The notes beneath the pieces were generated by a model that saw only the letters and a program-made list of their open reading frames with translations, searched no databases and was not told the DNA's origin. A program made the translations under genes and the position numbers. This document shows, one piece after another, positions 46,350 through 56,345 of a stretch of DNA of 56,373 nt (position 1 is the first letter of the stretch; each line of letters starts with the position of its first letter). Origin of the DNA: Pseudomonas syringae (GTDB taxonomy: Bacteria > Pseudomonadota > Gammaproteobacteria > Pseudomonadales > Pseudomonadaceae); the NCBI RefSeq assembly GCF_021606685.1, contig NZ_WKCB01000033.1:1-56373 (forward strand), written 5' to 3'.

Positions 46350-47093
46350 ATGAATGCAAAAGTCTGGCTGGTGGGCGCAGGCCCCGGCGACCCGGAGTTG
46401 TTGACCCTCAAGGCAGTGCGGGCCATGAACGAAGCCGACGTGGTGCTGATCGATGACCTGGTCAACCCGGCGGTGCTGGAGCACTGCCTCAGTGCGCGGG
46501 TCATCACCGTCGGTAAGCGCGGTGGTTGCCGATCAACCCCACAGGATTTCATCCACCGCCTGATGCTGCGTTACGCCCGCCAAGGCAAGTGTGTAGTGCG
46601 ACTCAAGGGCGGCGACCCCTGCATTTTCGGACGAGCGGGTGAAGAGGCCCTATGGCTGCGCGAGCGAGGGGTCGCGGTGGAGTTGGTCAATGGGATCACG
46701 GCCGGGCTGGCGGGGGCGACGAATTGCGATATTCCGCTGACTTTGCGCGGCGTCAGCCGTGGCGTCACTCTGGTCACCGCGCATACCCAGGACGACAGCC
46801 GCCTCAACTGGCGCGCATTGGCCGAGGGCGGGACGACATTGGTGGTGTACATGGGCGTGGCCAAGCTGGAGGAAATTCGCCAGCAACTGCTGGAGGGTGG
46901 GATGGCTGCGGATATGCCGGTGGCGATGATCGAGAACGCATCACTGCCTCAGCAGCGCGAATGCCGCAGTGAGCTGTCGCGCATGTATGAGGATGCCCAG
47001 GCATTCGCCCTGAAAAGCCCGGCGATCCTGGTGATCGGCAGCGTTGCCGCCAACGGCCAAGCCGCTGTCATCGCGTCGGCCGCCAGCGCCTGA
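46350..47093 (+). CDS. cobA: CobA, uroporphyrinogen-III C-methyltransferase
   Basis: SAM-dependent enzyme methylating uroporphyrinogen III to precorrin-2, needed for sirohaem (cofactor of nitrite reductase) and cobalamin. The 247-residue single-domain protein carries VWLVGAGPGDPELLTLKA (6-23), the RLKGGDPCIFGRAGEE loop, and GITAGLAGA. Length and motifs fit the stand-alone SUMT, without the CysG dehydrogenase part. It lies 25 bp after the kinase gene and ends at a bidirectional terminator. In related genomes nirB, nirD and nasB/C lie between these two genes; here they do not. Confidence 0.95.
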   Translation: MNAKVWLVGAGPGDPELLTLKAVRAMNEADVVLIDDLVNPAVLEHCLSARVITVGKRGGCRSTPQDFIHRLMLRYARQGKCVVRLKGGDPCIFGRAGEEALWLRERGVAVELVNGITAGLAGATNCDIPLTLRGVSRGVTLVTAHTQDDSRLNWRALAEGGTTLVVYMGVAKLEEIRQQLLEGGMAADMPVAMIENASLPQQRECRSELSRMYEDAQAFALKSPAILVIGSVAANGQAAVIASAASA

Positions 47094-47108
47094 TACAAAT
47101 TGCAGGCG

Positions 47109-47139
47109 AAAAAAAGCCCGGCCTAAGCCGGGCTTTTTT
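47109..47139. terminator. Bidirectional intrinsic terminator between cobA and oprF
   Basis: AAAAAAGCCCGGC, CTAA, GCCGGGCTTTTTT: a strong stem with flanking A and T tracts, 15 bp after cobA and 14 bp after the convergent oprF stop. Confidence 0.94.
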
Positions 47140-47153
47140 CTACCACTCAGTAA

Positions 47154-48134
47154 TTACTGAGCTTGAGCTTCAACCGACGCTTCTACGCGACGGTTAACAG
47201 CACGACCAGCTTCAGTTGCGTTGTCAGCAACTGGGCGGGATTCGCCGTAACCTACAGCGGTTACACGGCTAGGAGCCACGCCGTCTTTAACCAGGACTTG
47301 CTTAACAGCATCAGCACGACGCTGGGACAGCTTCTGGTTGTAAGCGTCTGGACCTACGGAGTCAGTGTGACCAGCAACTTCTACGTTGGTAGCTGGGTAC
47401 TGAGCCATGAAGTCGGCCAGGTTTTTAACGTCGCCGTAGCTGTTAGGCTTAACAACGGACTTGTCGAAGTCGAACTTAACGTCCAGCTCAACACGAACAA
47501 CCTGAGCAACTGGAGCTTCTGGCTCTGGAGTTGGCTCTGGAGCTGGTGCTGGGGTAGGAGCTGGAGCTGCTGCGCCAGCGTTACCGCCGAAGTTCACACC
47601 CAGGCCGACCAGTGCGGAGTAGTCCCACTTGCCGTTGTCCAGACCGTAGTCAGCTTCAACACCGGCACGAGCGTACAGGTTGTTGGTGAAGTAGTACTTC
47701 ACGCCAGTACCAACGGTAGCGAAGGTAGTCTGGTCGCGACCGCTGTGGCCGTCAGCCTGAACGTTGGTACGGCTCTGGTGACCGAAACCGCCTTCTACGT
47801 ATGGACGCAGGCTGTCTACGCCAGCTTGACCGAAGTGATACTGGGCAACCAGGCTGCCGGTATCGCCTTTGATCTTCTGGTTACCAGTACCGTCGTTCGA
47901 ACGGGTGTGGTTGGTTTTGTCGTAGGACAGGTTCAAGGACAGGTCGTCGGTCAGGAAGTAACCGATGCGAGCGCCAGGATTGAAGCCGTCTTCGATGTGC
48001 TTGACGCTATCGTTGTACTGCTTCTTGTAGAACAGCTCGCCTTCAACTGCGCCTTGGCCTTGTGCCAGAACGCCGAAAGAAGTAGCGGCAATAAGAGAAC
48101 CAATGGCCAAGCCCAAGGTGTTTTTCAGTTTCAT
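47154..48134 (-). CDS. oprF: OprF, major outer-membrane porin (OmpA family)
   Basis: Abundant structural porin linking the outer membrane to peptidoglycan. The 326-residue product has a signal peptide (1-24, ending GVLA-QGQG), an eight-stranded beta-barrel (about 25-180), a Pro/Ala/Glu hinge (APAPTPAPAPEPTPEPEAP, near 190-210) and an OmpA C-terminal peptidoglycan domain (NVEVAGHTDSVG, LSQRRADAV). There are no cysteines, unlike P. aeruginosa OprF. Codons are strongly biased and less GC-rich at third positions than in neighbours, as expected for high expression. It lies 107 bp after sigX, which controls it in Pseudomonas. Confidence 0.97.
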   Translation of the reverse strand: MKLKNTLGLAIGSLIAATSFGVLAQGQGAVEGELFYKKQYNDSVKHIEDGFNPGARIGYFLTDDLSLNLSYDKTNHTRSNDGTGNQKIKGDTGSLVAQYHFGQAGVDSLRPYVEGGFGHQSRTNVQADGHSGRDQTTFATVGTGVKYYFTNNLYARAGVEADYGLDNGKWDYSALVGLGVNFGGNAGAAAPAPTPAPAPEPTPEPEAPVAQVVRVELDVKFDFDKSVVKPNSYGDVKNLADFMAQYPATNVEVAGHTDSVGPDAYNQKLSQRRADAVKQVLVKDGVAPSRVTAVGYGESRPVADNATEAGRAVNRRVEASVEAQAQ

Positions 48135-48241
48135 CCGTTAAATCCCCATCTGGTGATTGTAAAGCAGTCCCACAAACCGGGGGACAACTCGGCGACAAGT
48201 CTAACAGAACTTGCCTACACGTAAGAGATATTTGCCACGCA

Positions 48242-48832
48242 CTAAGTTTCAGTCTCGCCCGCAAATTTCTCACGTAATTTATCTAGAGCACGTTTGTAAC
48301 GCATTTTTGTAGCACTCAAACCCATGTGCATGATGTCAGCGATTTCCTGGAACTCCAGCTCTGCGACGAATCGTAGCACCAGAATTTCCCGATCAATCGG
48401 GTTCACATACACCAGCCAGCGATCGAGCCCGCCCTTCTCCTCGGGTGCCGGCGCCTTTTCTTCAGACGCCTCCTCAAGGGGGTCAAGGCTCAAGGCGTCC
48501 ATCAAGCGACGCTTTCGCCGTTCCTTCCGATACTGCGTGATGCACTCGTTGTACGTGATGCTGTAGAGCCAGGTCTTGAACTTCGATTTGCCCTCGAAGT
48601 TCTTCAAGCCGTACAGCACCTTGAGCATCACTTCCTGACAGACATCATCCGCATCTCTATCGTTCCCTAAATACCTTGAACAAACGTTGAACAAAGTGCG
48701 TTGATATCTGCGCATCAATTCTTCGTACGCGCGAGTTACGTGAAACAGCTCCGTGTGCGAGCGCGCGACCAACTCCTCATCAGAGAGCTCACGGGGGTCA
48801 TAGCGCGTGGACAGCGTTTGGGCTTTATTCAA
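48242..48832 (-). CDS. sigX: SigX, ECF sigma factor
   Basis: Extracytoplasmic-function sigma factor of 196 residues controlling oprF, fatty acid and envelope genes. Region 2 includes RYQRTLFNVCSRYLGNDRDA and DDVCQEVMLKV with FKTWLYSITYNECITQYRK; an acidic linker (about 115-135) joins region 4 (LVLRFVAELEFQEIADIMHM, then ATKMRYKRALDKL). The frame matching the family N-terminus (MNKAQTLS) starts with TTG at 48832; no ATG gives the same N-terminus, so the start is probable but unusual. It lies between cmpX and oprF, the standard order. Confidence 0.95.
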   Translation of the reverse strand: MNKAQTLSTRYDPRELSDEELVARSHTELFHVTRAYEELMRRYQRTLFNVCSRYLGNDRDADDVCQEVMLKVLYGLKNFEGKSKFKTWLYSITYNECITQYRKERRKRRLMDALSLDPLEEASEEKAPAPEEKGGLDRWLVYVNPIDREILVLRFVAELEFQEIADIMHMGLSATKMRYKRALDKLREKFAGETET

Positions 48833-48919
48833 AACAAGTCGTGCCGACAGTCAGGTCAATGTCCGCTGCAGCCCGGTCAGCCGGGTTTGCGGCGGCGTAC
48901 ATTAGCAGGGTTTGCCGGT

Positions 48920-49744
48920 TTAGCGGCTACTGACCTGCTGCTCGAGAAGGATCCGATTGGACAACGACACCAGGTCGCCGTCATCGGTCAGCACCGTCGT
49001 CTTGACTGTGCCGATCTCCTCGATTTGCCCTTCGACCTCGCCTACACGCACCTGTTGCCCTACCTGATACAGCTCACGCACATAGATTCCCGCAAGAATC
49101 TGACCGGCAATTTCCCGGCTTCCCAACCCCATGGCCAGCGCAACGGCCAGACCAACGGTAATCAAAACAATCACAATCACATGGTTGAGCAGGTCGGTTT
49201 TGACCTCCAACTGGCTGATCGCGACCGAAATACTGATGATGATCACCAAGCCTTGGGCAATTCGCCCCAGGCCGGCAGCATAGTCCAGCCCCACGCCTTC
49301 GGCCGCACCGCGCACCAAGCCATTGGCCAGTTGCGCCAGCAAAACGCCTACCAGCAGTACCAGCGCGCCGCCGAAAACCTTGGGCAAATACAGCGCCAGC
49401 ATGTCGAGCGTAGCTGAAACTCGCTCAAGTCCAAGGGATTGAGCCGCAGAAACCAGAAAAATCAGCAAAACAAACCAATAAACGATCTTACCGATCAATG
49501 TGGAGATCGGCACTTGCAGCCCCGCTCGCCCTAGCAACTTGGTCAGGCCGGTGCCTGCCATCAGGCGATCAAGGCCCAGTTTTGCGAGCAATTTGGACAG
49601 CAGGGTGTCAAGCAGCTTGGCCACGACAAAACCCAGCAGCACCAGAACCAGCGCCCCAAACAGGTTGGGAATGAAGTTCGCCACCTTGGTCCACAATGCG
49701 GTCATCGCGGTGACCAGGCTCTGGGTCCAGAGATCAAGTTCCAT
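48920..49744 (-). CDS. cmpX: CmpX, small-conductance mechanosensitive channel-like protein
   Basis: Inner-membrane protein of 274 residues with about five hydrophobic helices, including two related repeats with TLLSKLLAKLGLDRLM-type amphipathic stretches, and a C-terminal MscS-like beta domain (YVRELYQVGQQVRVGEVEGQ, then VSLSNRILLEQ). It belongs to the TM-helix/MscS group and is linked to sigX expression in Pseudomonas. The ATG at 49744 (MELDLWTQ) is preferred over a TTG two codons upstream. It starts 2 bp after crfX ends. Confidence 0.93.
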   Translation of the reverse strand: MELDLWTQSLVTAMTALWTKVANFIPNLFGALVLVLLGFVVAKLLDTLLSKLLAKLGLDRLMAGTGLTKLLGRAGLQVPISTLIGKIVYWFVLLIFLVSAAQSLGLERVSATLDMLALYLPKVFGGALVLLVGVLLAQLANGLVRGAAEGVGLDYAAGLGRIAQGLVIIISISVAISQLEVKTDLLNHVIVIVLITVGLAVALAMGLGSREIAGQILAGIYVRELYQVGQQVRVGEVEGQIEEIGTVKTTVLTDDGDLVSLSNRILLEQQVSSR

Positions 49745-49746
49745 AT

Positions 49747-49992
49747 TCAATCAGCCTTATCAGCAGTGCGAGCCAGAGGTTTACGACGGGAAACAGGCGA
49801 TACATGGGCTGAACCGTTGTTCAGAGCCATCATCAACGCCGGCACCCAGCGGCCGAGCAGACCGAACAAGTCTCCCGCCCCCACCTGACGGTTGGCGGTT
49901 TTCAACACGCGGCCCAGGCAGGCATCGTCGTCACGGTTGGACGGCGAAGCATTGAGCATGTCACGCAAAGACTGTTCGAACGGATCGTGCAT
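49747..49992 (-). CDS. crfX: CrfX, small protein of the sigX cluster
   Basis: Small soluble protein of 81 residues (MHDPFEQSLRDMLNASPSNR, then DDDACLGRVLKTANRQVGAG and DLFGLLGRWVPALMMAL). Its function is unclear; a gene of this type sits between cmaX and cmpX across Pseudomonas and is named crfX (also written cfrX). It ends 2 bp before cmpX, so the two are coupled. The ATG at 49992 is the family start. Confidence 0.85.
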   Translation of the reverse strand: MHDPFEQSLRDMLNASPSNRDDDACLGRVLKTANRQVGAGDLFGLLGRWVPALMMALNNGSAHVSPVSRRKPLARTADKAD

Positions 49993-50077
49993 AAAGACCT
50001 CTCGCAAGTGTTTTAAAAGACGAGGGTTAAATTCTTGGGGTCACATGGACTGTGTCTACGTTCAGGTCATATTCAGC

Positions 50078-51073
50078 TCAAACCCAGCGCAATCGTCGAA
50101 ATAGCCACCATTGCCCGAGGGCTACCGAGACCATCAACAGGCACGCAATCATGAACCCATAGGGGCTGGCAGAGAACGGAATGCCGCCGACGTTGATGCC
50201 CAGCAAGCCGGTCAGAAAACTCATCGGCAGAAAGATCCCGGTGATGATCCCGAAGCGGTACATGGTGCGGTTCATACGCACGCTCAAGCGCCGGTCTTCG
50301 GCCTCAAGCACAAGCCCCACGCGCTCCCGGGTCAACTCGAGCTCTTCCAGGTAGCGGGTCAGGCTGTTGTTCAATTCGTTCCAGTAGTCGGCATCGTCGT
50401 CACAAAACCACGGCAATTTTATCCGCGTGAGCTGGGCAAAAATATCCCGCTGCGGGGCGAGGAATCGCTTGAGCCCGGCCGCTCGCCGGCGGATCTGCAA
50501 AATGCTGCCATGCTCTGGCGTGTACCGTTCGTCGGTATCGAGTTTTTCTTCTTCGGCGTCGACGATTTCGGACAGGTCGGTGACCAGGTCCTGCACTTTA
50601 TTGGTCAGGTACTGCGCCATATAAAGGATGAGTTCCGATGCGGTTTTCGGCCCTTTACCCTCCGCCAATTGCACCAACAGTTCATCCGTGGCGCGCAGCG
50701 GGCGCAAGCGCAGGGAAATCACGCGACTGGCAGCGGCGAATATACGCACCGAAACCATGTCTTCCGGCTCGGCGCCCGGGTTGAGGTTGACCCCGCGTAA
50801 AAACAGCAGCAACTGCGCATCCGGCAGCGGCAACAGGCGCGGACGCGTGTTTTCTTCCAGCAGCAGGTCACAGGCGAATTCGCTCAAGCCGCTGGCTTTG
50901 CGCAACCAGGTCTGGGTTTGGGGATGGCTACGATCCCAATGCAGCCACAGGCTTTCCTGGGGCTGCAATTGCAACTCGTCGAGCTCTGTCCGGGCAATCG
51001 AACGCGCACCGCCTTTACCGTCCAGCACCAGGGCATGCACCAGCCCCCATTGCGCGTTTTCTTCCTCGAACAT
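50078..51073 (-). CDS. cmaX: CmaX, CorA-type divalent metal transporter
   Basis: CorA/ZntB superfamily transporter of 331 residues. A large cytoplasmic domain (about 1-270) with long charged helices precedes two C-terminal membrane helices; the first ends with GINVGG, the GxN pore motif (here GIN). Such proteins move magnesium or zinc. It opens the cmaX-crfX-cmpX-sigX-oprF cluster known in Pseudomonas. The ATG at 51073 has AGGGG 5 bp upstream, better than the GTG two codons earlier. It lies 25 bp after rraA. Confidence 0.92.
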   Translation of the reverse strand: MFEEENAQWGLVHALVLDGKGGARSIARTELDELQLQPQESLWLHWDRSHPQTQTWLRKASGLSEFACDLLLEENTRPRLLPLPDAQLLLFLRGVNLNPGAEPEDMVSVRIFAAASRVISLRLRPLRATDELLVQLAEGKGPKTASELILYMAQYLTNKVQDLVTDLSEIVDAEEEKLDTDERYTPEHGSILQIRRRAAGLKRFLAPQRDIFAQLTRIKLPWFCDDDADYWNELNNSLTRYLEELELTRERVGLVLEAEDRRLSVRMNRTMYRFGIITGIFLPMSFLTGLLGINVGGIPFSASPYGFMIACLLMVSVALGQWWLFRRLRWV

Positions 51074-51098
51074 CCTCACCCCTGTTGGTTATTGCGGT

Positions 51099-51590
51099 TT
51101 ATTCAGGCATTTTCAGCGGGCTGGGCGACACAATCACACCGTTGTTGTCGGCGTAGATGAATTCACCCGGGCGGAACGTTACACCGGCAAACGTGACCAC
51201 CACGTTCAGGTCGCCGAGGCCGCGCTTGTCGGTCTTCATCGGGTGGCTGGCCAGGGCCTGCACGCCCAGATCGGTCTGGGCGATCACATCGACATCGCGG
51301 ATGCAGCCATAGATCACCAGCCCTTCCCAGCCATTTTTCGCAGCTTTCTCGGCGATCATGTCGCCCAGCAAGGCGCGCCTCAGGGAGCCCCCTCCGTCGA
51401 CCACCAACACCTTGCCAGCGCCCGGCTGTTCGGCCTGCTCCTTGACCAGGGAGTTATCTTCGAAACATTTGACGGTGACAATCTCGCCGCCGAAGGAATC
51501 TCGGCCACCGAAGTTGCTGAACATCGGCTCGACCACCTGCACCAGGTCCGGGTAGGCGTCGCACAGGTCGGGGGTCACGTAATGGTTCAT
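51099..51590 (-). CDS. rraA: RraA-family protein
   Basis: Product of 163 residues from the RraA/HMG aldolase family. It may regulate RNase E as in E. coli or act as 4-hydroxy-4-methyl-2-oxoglutarate aldolase/oxaloacetate decarboxylase. Features include [43 protein letters not shown] and GVIVSPSP. The GGxxRxA...D pattern of the aldolase metal site ([13 protein letters not shown]) is present, so both roles are possible. The ATG at 51590 ([11 protein letters not shown]) is the family start. Confidence 0.92.
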   Translation of the reverse strand: MNHYVTPDLCDAYPDLVQVVEPMFSNFGGRDSFGGEIVTVKCFEDNSLVKEQAEQPGAGKVLVVDGGGSLRRALLGDMIAEKAAKNGWEGLVIYGCIRDVDVIAQTDLGVQALASHPMKTDKRGLGDLNVVVTFAGVTFRPGEFIYADNNGVIVSPSPLKMPE

Positions 51591-51777
51591 TGAAAAATTC
51601 CTTTCCGTCAAAGAGGGGTCTTTCGAAAGAAGCGCCTGCACCACAGATGCAAAACATCCCATCCGCTTCGCCGCAACGCAATAGCCACTGCGCGACTGAA
51701 TATGACCAGAAGCGTTTAACGCGTCATATCTTAGCCGCAACCACACACGAGCGAAACGCCCCTGGCAGCGCGCCCTT

Positions 51778-52767
51778 TCAAACCGTAGCCAACACCTCGG
51801 GCGCAGCGCCGAACAAAGGTGTCAGCGGATCTTTCAGCCACTGGGCCACCAACGGCCATACTTCGACCTGCGCGGCTTTGCTGACGAGCATTTCCACATG
51901 CCCGAAGTCCTCGCTGAAGCCTTGCTGACGCCCAAGGCACAGGTATTGACGGTGCTCGGAGCCCACTTGGTCGAACAGCTTGCGACAGGCCCAGTCAGGG
52001 TCTTGCTGGTCGCCCGCAGCGCTGACGGCCAGCAGCGGCACGTCGACGTCGGCCAAGCCTTTCCACCAATCCTGCTTGCCCTCGCCAAAGCGGCCGAACA
52101 GACCGTTCCAACGCATGGCTTCGATCATCACGCCCGCCGGCTCGTCCTCGGGGCCGCGTTTGAGCCGCGAGCCGGACACCTCGCCCAAGCGTTTCAAGAG
52201 CAAACGCGCGCTCCACTCCAGCGGTGGAATTTTCAACGGCCAGTGGGTGCGGCTGACCTGGCAGCCAAACAGCGCCACCGAGGCCACTGCCGGTGCGCCA
52301 AGGTGCTGACCACCCAATGCTGCCGCCAGGGCGATGCCGCCCAGGGAATGGCCCAGCCAGTGGGGGATCTGTGCGCTTTGCTCGCGCACAAAGGCGCCAA
52401 TGGCCGGCAAGTCGTAACGCGCGTAGTCGGCTACCCGATTTTTGGCGTAGTCGTGATTACGCTTGGACAAACCATGACCGCGCATTTCCGGGACCCACAC
52501 ATCGAACCCCTGGCGCGCCAGATAGGCGCCCAGGCCGATCCCCTTGGGCGAATACCAGAAGCGCCGATTGGAAAAACTGCCATGCAACAAAATAATCGGA
52601 ATGCCCCGGTTTTCCGGGACATCGGCCAGGCCCAGGCGGGTAACTGCCAGCTCGACGGTGCCGTCAGGGCTGTTACCGGGTTTGAGGCGATAGACGTCTT
52701 CACTCAGGTCGCCACGACGTTCAGCGCTGATCAGGGCGACGGGAAACAGGTTGCTGCTGCTTTGCAT
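51778..52767 (-). CDS. Alpha/beta hydrolase
   Basis: Cytoplasmic alpha/beta-hydrolase fold protein of 329 residues, substrate unknown. The oxyanion motif ILLHGSF is near 58, the nucleophile elbow GHSLGG (Ser near 142), and the catalytic His is in FGHVEML near 291; an acid such as the Asp in [11 protein letters not shown] is likely. The opening resembles lipase/esterase chaperone-type hydrolases that Pseudomonas keeps near ppsA. There is no signal peptide. The ATG at 52767 is one of two close choices. Confidence 0.87.
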   Translation of the reverse strand: MQSSSNLFPVALISAERRGDLSEDVYRLKPGNSPDGTVELAVTRLGLADVPENRGIPIILLHGSFSNRRFWYSPKGIGLGAYLARQGFDVWVPEMRGHGLSKRNHDYAKNRVADYARYDLPAIGAFVREQSAQIPHWLGHSLGGIALAAALGGQHLGAPAVASVALFGCQVSRTHWPLKIPPLEWSARLLLKRLGEVSGSRLKRGPEDEPAGVMIEAMRWNGLFGRFGEGKQDWWKGLADVDVPLLAVSAAGDQQDPDWACRKLFDQVGSEHRQYLCLGRQQGFSEDFGHVEMLVSKAAQVEVWPLVAQWLKDPLTPLFGAAPEVLATV

Positions 52768-52780
52768 AATGCTCTTGCAC

Positions 52781-52813
52781 AAAAAAGGGCGGCGTCCGGA
52801 AGGAGTTCCGCCC
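52781..52813 (-). terminator. Intrinsic terminator after ppsA
   Basis: On the minus strand GGGCGG (from 52813) and CCGCCC (to 52787) enclose a 15-nt loop and are followed by TTTTTT (52786-52781). A second hairpin, GCCGGTC.../...GACCGGC (about 52829-52855), lies between it and the ppsA stop. Confidence 0.8.
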
Positions 52814-52873
52814 TGTACAGGTAAGAATGCCGGTCACCCACAACGGGGGACCGGCACTTTTGACGTATCGACC

Positions 52874-55249
52874 TTAGGCGGACGCTTGGCCTTCTGCCAG
52901 GAAGAACCAGGTTTCCAGCACGGAATCGGGGTTCAGCGAGACGCTTTCGATACCCTGCTCCATCAGCCATTTGGCCAGGTCCGGGTGGTCGGAAGGGCCT
53001 TGGCCGCAGATGCCGATGTACTTGCCGGCCTTGTTACAGGCCTGGATGGCGTTGGCCAGCAGCTTCTTGACCGCAGGGTTACGCTCGTCGAACAGGTGCG
53101 CAATGATCCCGGAGTCACGGTCCAGGCCCAGGGTCAGCTGGGTCAGGTCGTTGGAACCGATGGAGAAACCGTCGAAGAACTCCAGGAATTCTTCAGCCAG
53201 GATGGCGTTGGACGGCAATTCGCACATCATGATCACGCGCAGGCCGTTCTCGCCACGGGACAGGCCGTTTTCGGCCAGCAGGTCCACCACCTGGCTCGCC
53301 TCGCCCAAGGTGCGCACGAACGGCACCATGATTTCGACGTTGGTCAGGCCCATCTCATTGCGCACACGCTTCAGCGCGCGGCACTCGAGTTCGAAGCAAT
53401 CACGGAACGCTTCGCTGATGTAACGCGAGGCGCCACGGAAGCCCAGCATCGGGTTTTCTTCTTCCGGCTCGTAGAGCTTGCCCCCGATCAGGTTGGCGTA
53501 TTCGTTGGACTTGAAGTCCGACAGGCGCACGATGACCTTTTTCGGGTAGAACGCCGCCGCCAGGGTGCTGATGCCTTCCACCAGCTTCTCGACGTAAAAG
53601 CCCACCGGGTCGTTGTAGCCGGCGATGCGCTTGTCGACGCTTTCCTTGATGTCCAGCGGCAGGCCGTCGTAGTTCAACAGGGCCTTGGGGTGCACGCCGA
53701 TCATGCGGTTGATGATGAACTCCAGGCGGGCCAGGCCCACACCGGCGTTCGGCAACTGCGCGAAATCGAAGGCGCGGTCCGGGTTACCGACGTTCATCAT
53801 GATCTTGAACGGCAGGTCCGGCATGGCATCGATGGAGTTTTGCTTGATGTCGAAGCCCAGTTCGCCTTCGAAGATGAAGCCGGTATCGCCTTCGGCGCAA
53901 GACACGGTCACGCCCTGGCCGTCTTTCAACAACTGCGTGGCGTTACCGCAACCCACGACGGCCGGAATCCCCAGCTCACGGGCAATGATTGCCGCGTGGC
54001 AGGTACGCCCGCCACGGTTGGTGACGATGGCGCTGGCGCGTTTCATCACCGGTTCCCAATCCGGGTCGGTCATGTCGGAAACCAGTACGTCGCCTGGCTG
54101 GACTTTGTCCATTTCGGACACGTCCTTGATGATGCGTACCTTGCCGGCGCCGATGCGCTGGCCGATGGCACGGCCTTCCACCAGCACGGTGCCGGTTTCC
54201 TTGAGCAGGTAGCGCTCCATGACGTTGGCCGAGGTGCGGCTCTTCACGGTCTCCGGACGTGCTTGCACGATGTACAGCTTGCCGTCGTCACCGTCCTTGG
54301 CCCACTCGATGTCCATCGGGCACTTGTAGTGCTTTTCGATGATCATCGCTTGCTTGGCCAACTCGCTGACTTCAGCGTCGGTCAGGCAGAAGCGCGCGCG
54401 CTCGGCCTTGTCGACGTCAACGGTTTTAACCGAGCGACCGGCCTTGGCCTCGTCGCCGTAGATCATTTTGATCGCCTTGCTGCCCAGATTGCGGCGCAGG
54501 ATGGCCGGGCGGCCAGCCTCAAGGGTGTGTTTGTGTACGTAGAATTCGTCGGGGTTGACCGCGCCTTGTACGACGGTTTCGCCCAGGCCGTAGGCGCCGG
54601 TGATGAACACCACGTCACGGAAGCCGGATTCGGTATCGAGGGTGAACATGACGCCGGCAGTACCGGTTTCCGAACGCACCATGCGCTGCACACCGGCAGA
54701 GAGGGCCACCAGCTTGTGGTCGAAACCCTGATGCACGCGATAGGAGATAGCGCGGTCATTAAAGAGGGAGGCGAACACTTCCTTGGCCGCGCGGATCACG
54801 TTTTCCACGCCGCGGATATTGAGGAAGGTTTCTTGCTGGCCGGCAAAGGAGGCGTCCGGCAAGTCTTCGGCGGTGGCCGAGGAGCGCACGGCAACGGCCA
54901 TGTCCGGGTTGCCGGCAGACAGCGTGGCAAAGGCGGTACGGATTTCTTCGTTGAGCTTTTCGGGGAACTCGGCGTCCATGATCCATTGGCGGATCTGGCT
55001 GCCGGTCTTGGCCAGGGCGTTGACGTCATCGACGTCCAGGGCGTCCAGCGCGGCGTGGATCTGAGCGTTGAGGCCGCTCAGTTCGAGAAAATCGCGGTAA
55101 GCCTGGGCCGTGGTGGCGAAACCACCCGGCACCGACACACCAGCGCCTGCAAGATTACTGATCATCTCGCCGAGGGATGCGTTCTTGCCCCCCACGTGCT
55201 CTACATCATGGACGCCGAGCTTATCGAGGGAAACTACGTACTCTACCAA
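52874..55249 (-). CDS. ppsA: PpsA, phosphoenolpyruvate synthase
   Basis: Gluconeogenic enzyme making PEP from pyruvate and ATP. The 791-residue product has the N-terminal ATP-binding domain ([30 protein letters not shown]), the phosphohistidine domain with GGRTCHAAI (catalytic H418, regulatory T416) and a C-terminal PEP/pyruvate barrel ([34 protein letters not shown]). The start is TTG at 55249 with a good GGAGAGA site; the family begins [12 protein letters not shown] at this point. Its regulator ppsR is divergent, 177 bp away. Confidence 0.96.
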   Translation of the reverse strand: MVEYVVSLDKLGVHDVEHVGGKNASLGEMISNLAGAGVSVPGGFATTAQAYRDFLELSGLNAQIHAALDALDVDDVNALAKTGSQIRQWIMDAEFPEKLNEEIRTAFATLSAGNPDMAVAVRSSATAEDLPDASFAGQQETFLNIRGVENVIRAAKEVFASLFNDRAISYRVHQGFDHKLVALSAGVQRMVRSETGTAGVMFTLDTESGFRDVVFITGAYGLGETVVQGAVNPDEFYVHKHTLEAGRPAILRRNLGSKAIKMIYGDEAKAGRSVKTVDVDKAERARFCLTDAEVSELAKQAMIIEKHYKCPMDIEWAKDGDDGKLYIVQARPETVKSRTSANVMERYLLKETGTVLVEGRAIGQRIGAGKVRIIKDVSEMDKVQPGDVLVSDMTDPDWEPVMKRASAIVTNRGGRTCHAAIIARELGIPAVVGCGNATQLLKDGQGVTVSCAEGDTGFIFEGELGFDIKQNSIDAMPDLPFKIMMNVGNPDRAFDFAQLPNAGVGLARLEFIINRMIGVHPKALLNYDGLPLDIKESVDKRIAGYNDPVGFYVEKLVEGISTLAAAFYPKKVIVRLSDFKSNEYANLIGGKLYEPEEENPMLGFRGASRYISEAFRDCFELECRALKRVRNEMGLTNVEIMVPFVRTLGEASQVVDLLAENGLSRGENGLRVIMMCELPSNAILAEEFLEFFDGFSIGSNDLTQLTLGLDRDSGIIAHLFDERNPAVKKLLANAIQACNKAGKYIGICGQGPSDHPDLAKWLMEQGIESVSLNPDSVLETWFFLAEGQASA

Positions 55250-55426
55250 GGTGATCTCTCCACTAACTGTGTTGGAAAAGCTCAGGACGCCGGCTGCTCA
55301 TAGGAGCTAACGCCTGCGCTTGTGGCCTGGACCTGGAAAATAAGTGAGAATGCGGCCCACTGCGGGACGGCAAAATCGCGCCTATCATATCCAAGATTCG
55401 CCATCAGCTTAAGGCCCAGGGCTCAA

Positions 55427-56245
55427 ATGAAACGATCTGCTTTCTTTATCTCCGACGGCACCGGCATTACAGCCGAAACATTGGGCCAAAGCCTGCTCGC
55501 GCAGTTCGAAAACATTACCTTCGCCAAATTCACACGGCCCTATATCGACAGCGTGGATAAAGCGCGGGCCATGGTACAACAAATCAATCTGGCGGCTGAA
55601 AAAGACGGCTTTCGGCCGATCATTTTCGACACCATCGTCAATCAAGACATCCGTGAGATCCTTGCAACTTCGAATGGTTTCATGATCGACATCTTCTCCA
55701 CCTTCCTGGCGCCACTGGAGCAAGAGTTGAGTGAACACTCCTCTTATTCCGTAGGAAAGTCCCATTCCATTGGGCATAACTCCAACTACATGGAGCGTAT
55801 CGAGGCGGTGAACTTTGCCCTCGACAACGACGACGGCGCGCGTACGCACTACTACGACAAGGCTGATCTGATCCTGGTGGGCGTGTCGCGCTGCGGCAAA
55901 ACGCCAACGTGCCTGTACATGGCCATGCAGTTTGGTATCCGTGCTGCCAACTACCCGCTGACCGAGGACGACATGGAGCACCTGACGCTCCCGGCCGCCC
56001 TGCGTGCGCATTCCCACAAGCTGTTTGGCTTGACCATCGATCCGGACCGGCTTACCGCGATCCGCAACGAGCGCAAGCCCAACAGCCGCTACTCGAGCTA
56101 TGCCCAGTGCGAGTTCGAAGTACGCGAAGTAGAAAATCTGTTCCGGCGCGAGAATATTGCGCACATCAATTCCACGCATTTTTCGGTGGAGGAGATCTCG
56201 GCGAAGATTTTGGTGGAGAAAGGCGTGGAGCGTAGATTCAAGTAG
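55427..56245 (+). CDS. ppsR: PpsR, PEP synthase regulatory protein (kinase/pyrophosphorylase)
   Basis: DUF299 enzyme of 272 residues that inactivates PEP synthase by ADP-dependent phosphorylation of the Thr next to the catalytic His, and reactivates it by phosphate-dependent removal. The P-loop GVSRCGKT is at 152-159; the N-terminus [19 protein letters not shown] and the C-terminal [16 protein letters not shown] are characteristic. The predicted target site T416-H418 is visible in the adjacent PpsA. The ATG at 55427 (MKRSAFF) is the family start. The divergent arrangement allows joint control. Confidence 0.95.
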   Translation: MKRSAFFISDGTGITAETLGQSLLAQFENITFAKFTRPYIDSVDKARAMVQQINLAAEKDGFRPIIFDTIVNQDIREILATSNGFMIDIFSTFLAPLEQELSEHSSYSVGKSHSIGHNSNYMERIEAVNFALDNDDGARTHYYDKADLILVGVSRCGKTPTCLYMAMQFGIRAANYPLTEDDMEHLTLPAALRAHSHKLFGLTIDPDRLTAIRNERKPNSRYSSYAQCEFEVREVENLFRRENIAHINSTHFSVEEISAKILVEKGVERRFK

Positions 56246-56301
56246 TTAGCCGAGTCGCAGATTCATTCTGAAGAGCAGGCTTACTGTGCCGAGCGGGCTT
56301 T

Positions 56302-56345
56302 TTGTGGCGAGCGGGCTTGCCCGCGTTGGGCTGCGCAGCAGCCCC
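56302..56345. repeat. REP-family repeat, 44 bp
   Basis: Inverted copy of the repeat at 13086-13129 with one mismatch. A partial copy (GCCGAGCGGGCTTT) directly precedes it at about 56288-56301, so this may be one half of a REP cluster that continues past the end of the window. Confidence 0.85.

Noticed and set aside
52751..55303. Long plus-strand open frame opposite ppsA
   Set aside because: Composition is His/Gln/Ala/Val-rich as expected from antisense translation, and the opposite strand holds a complete ppsA.
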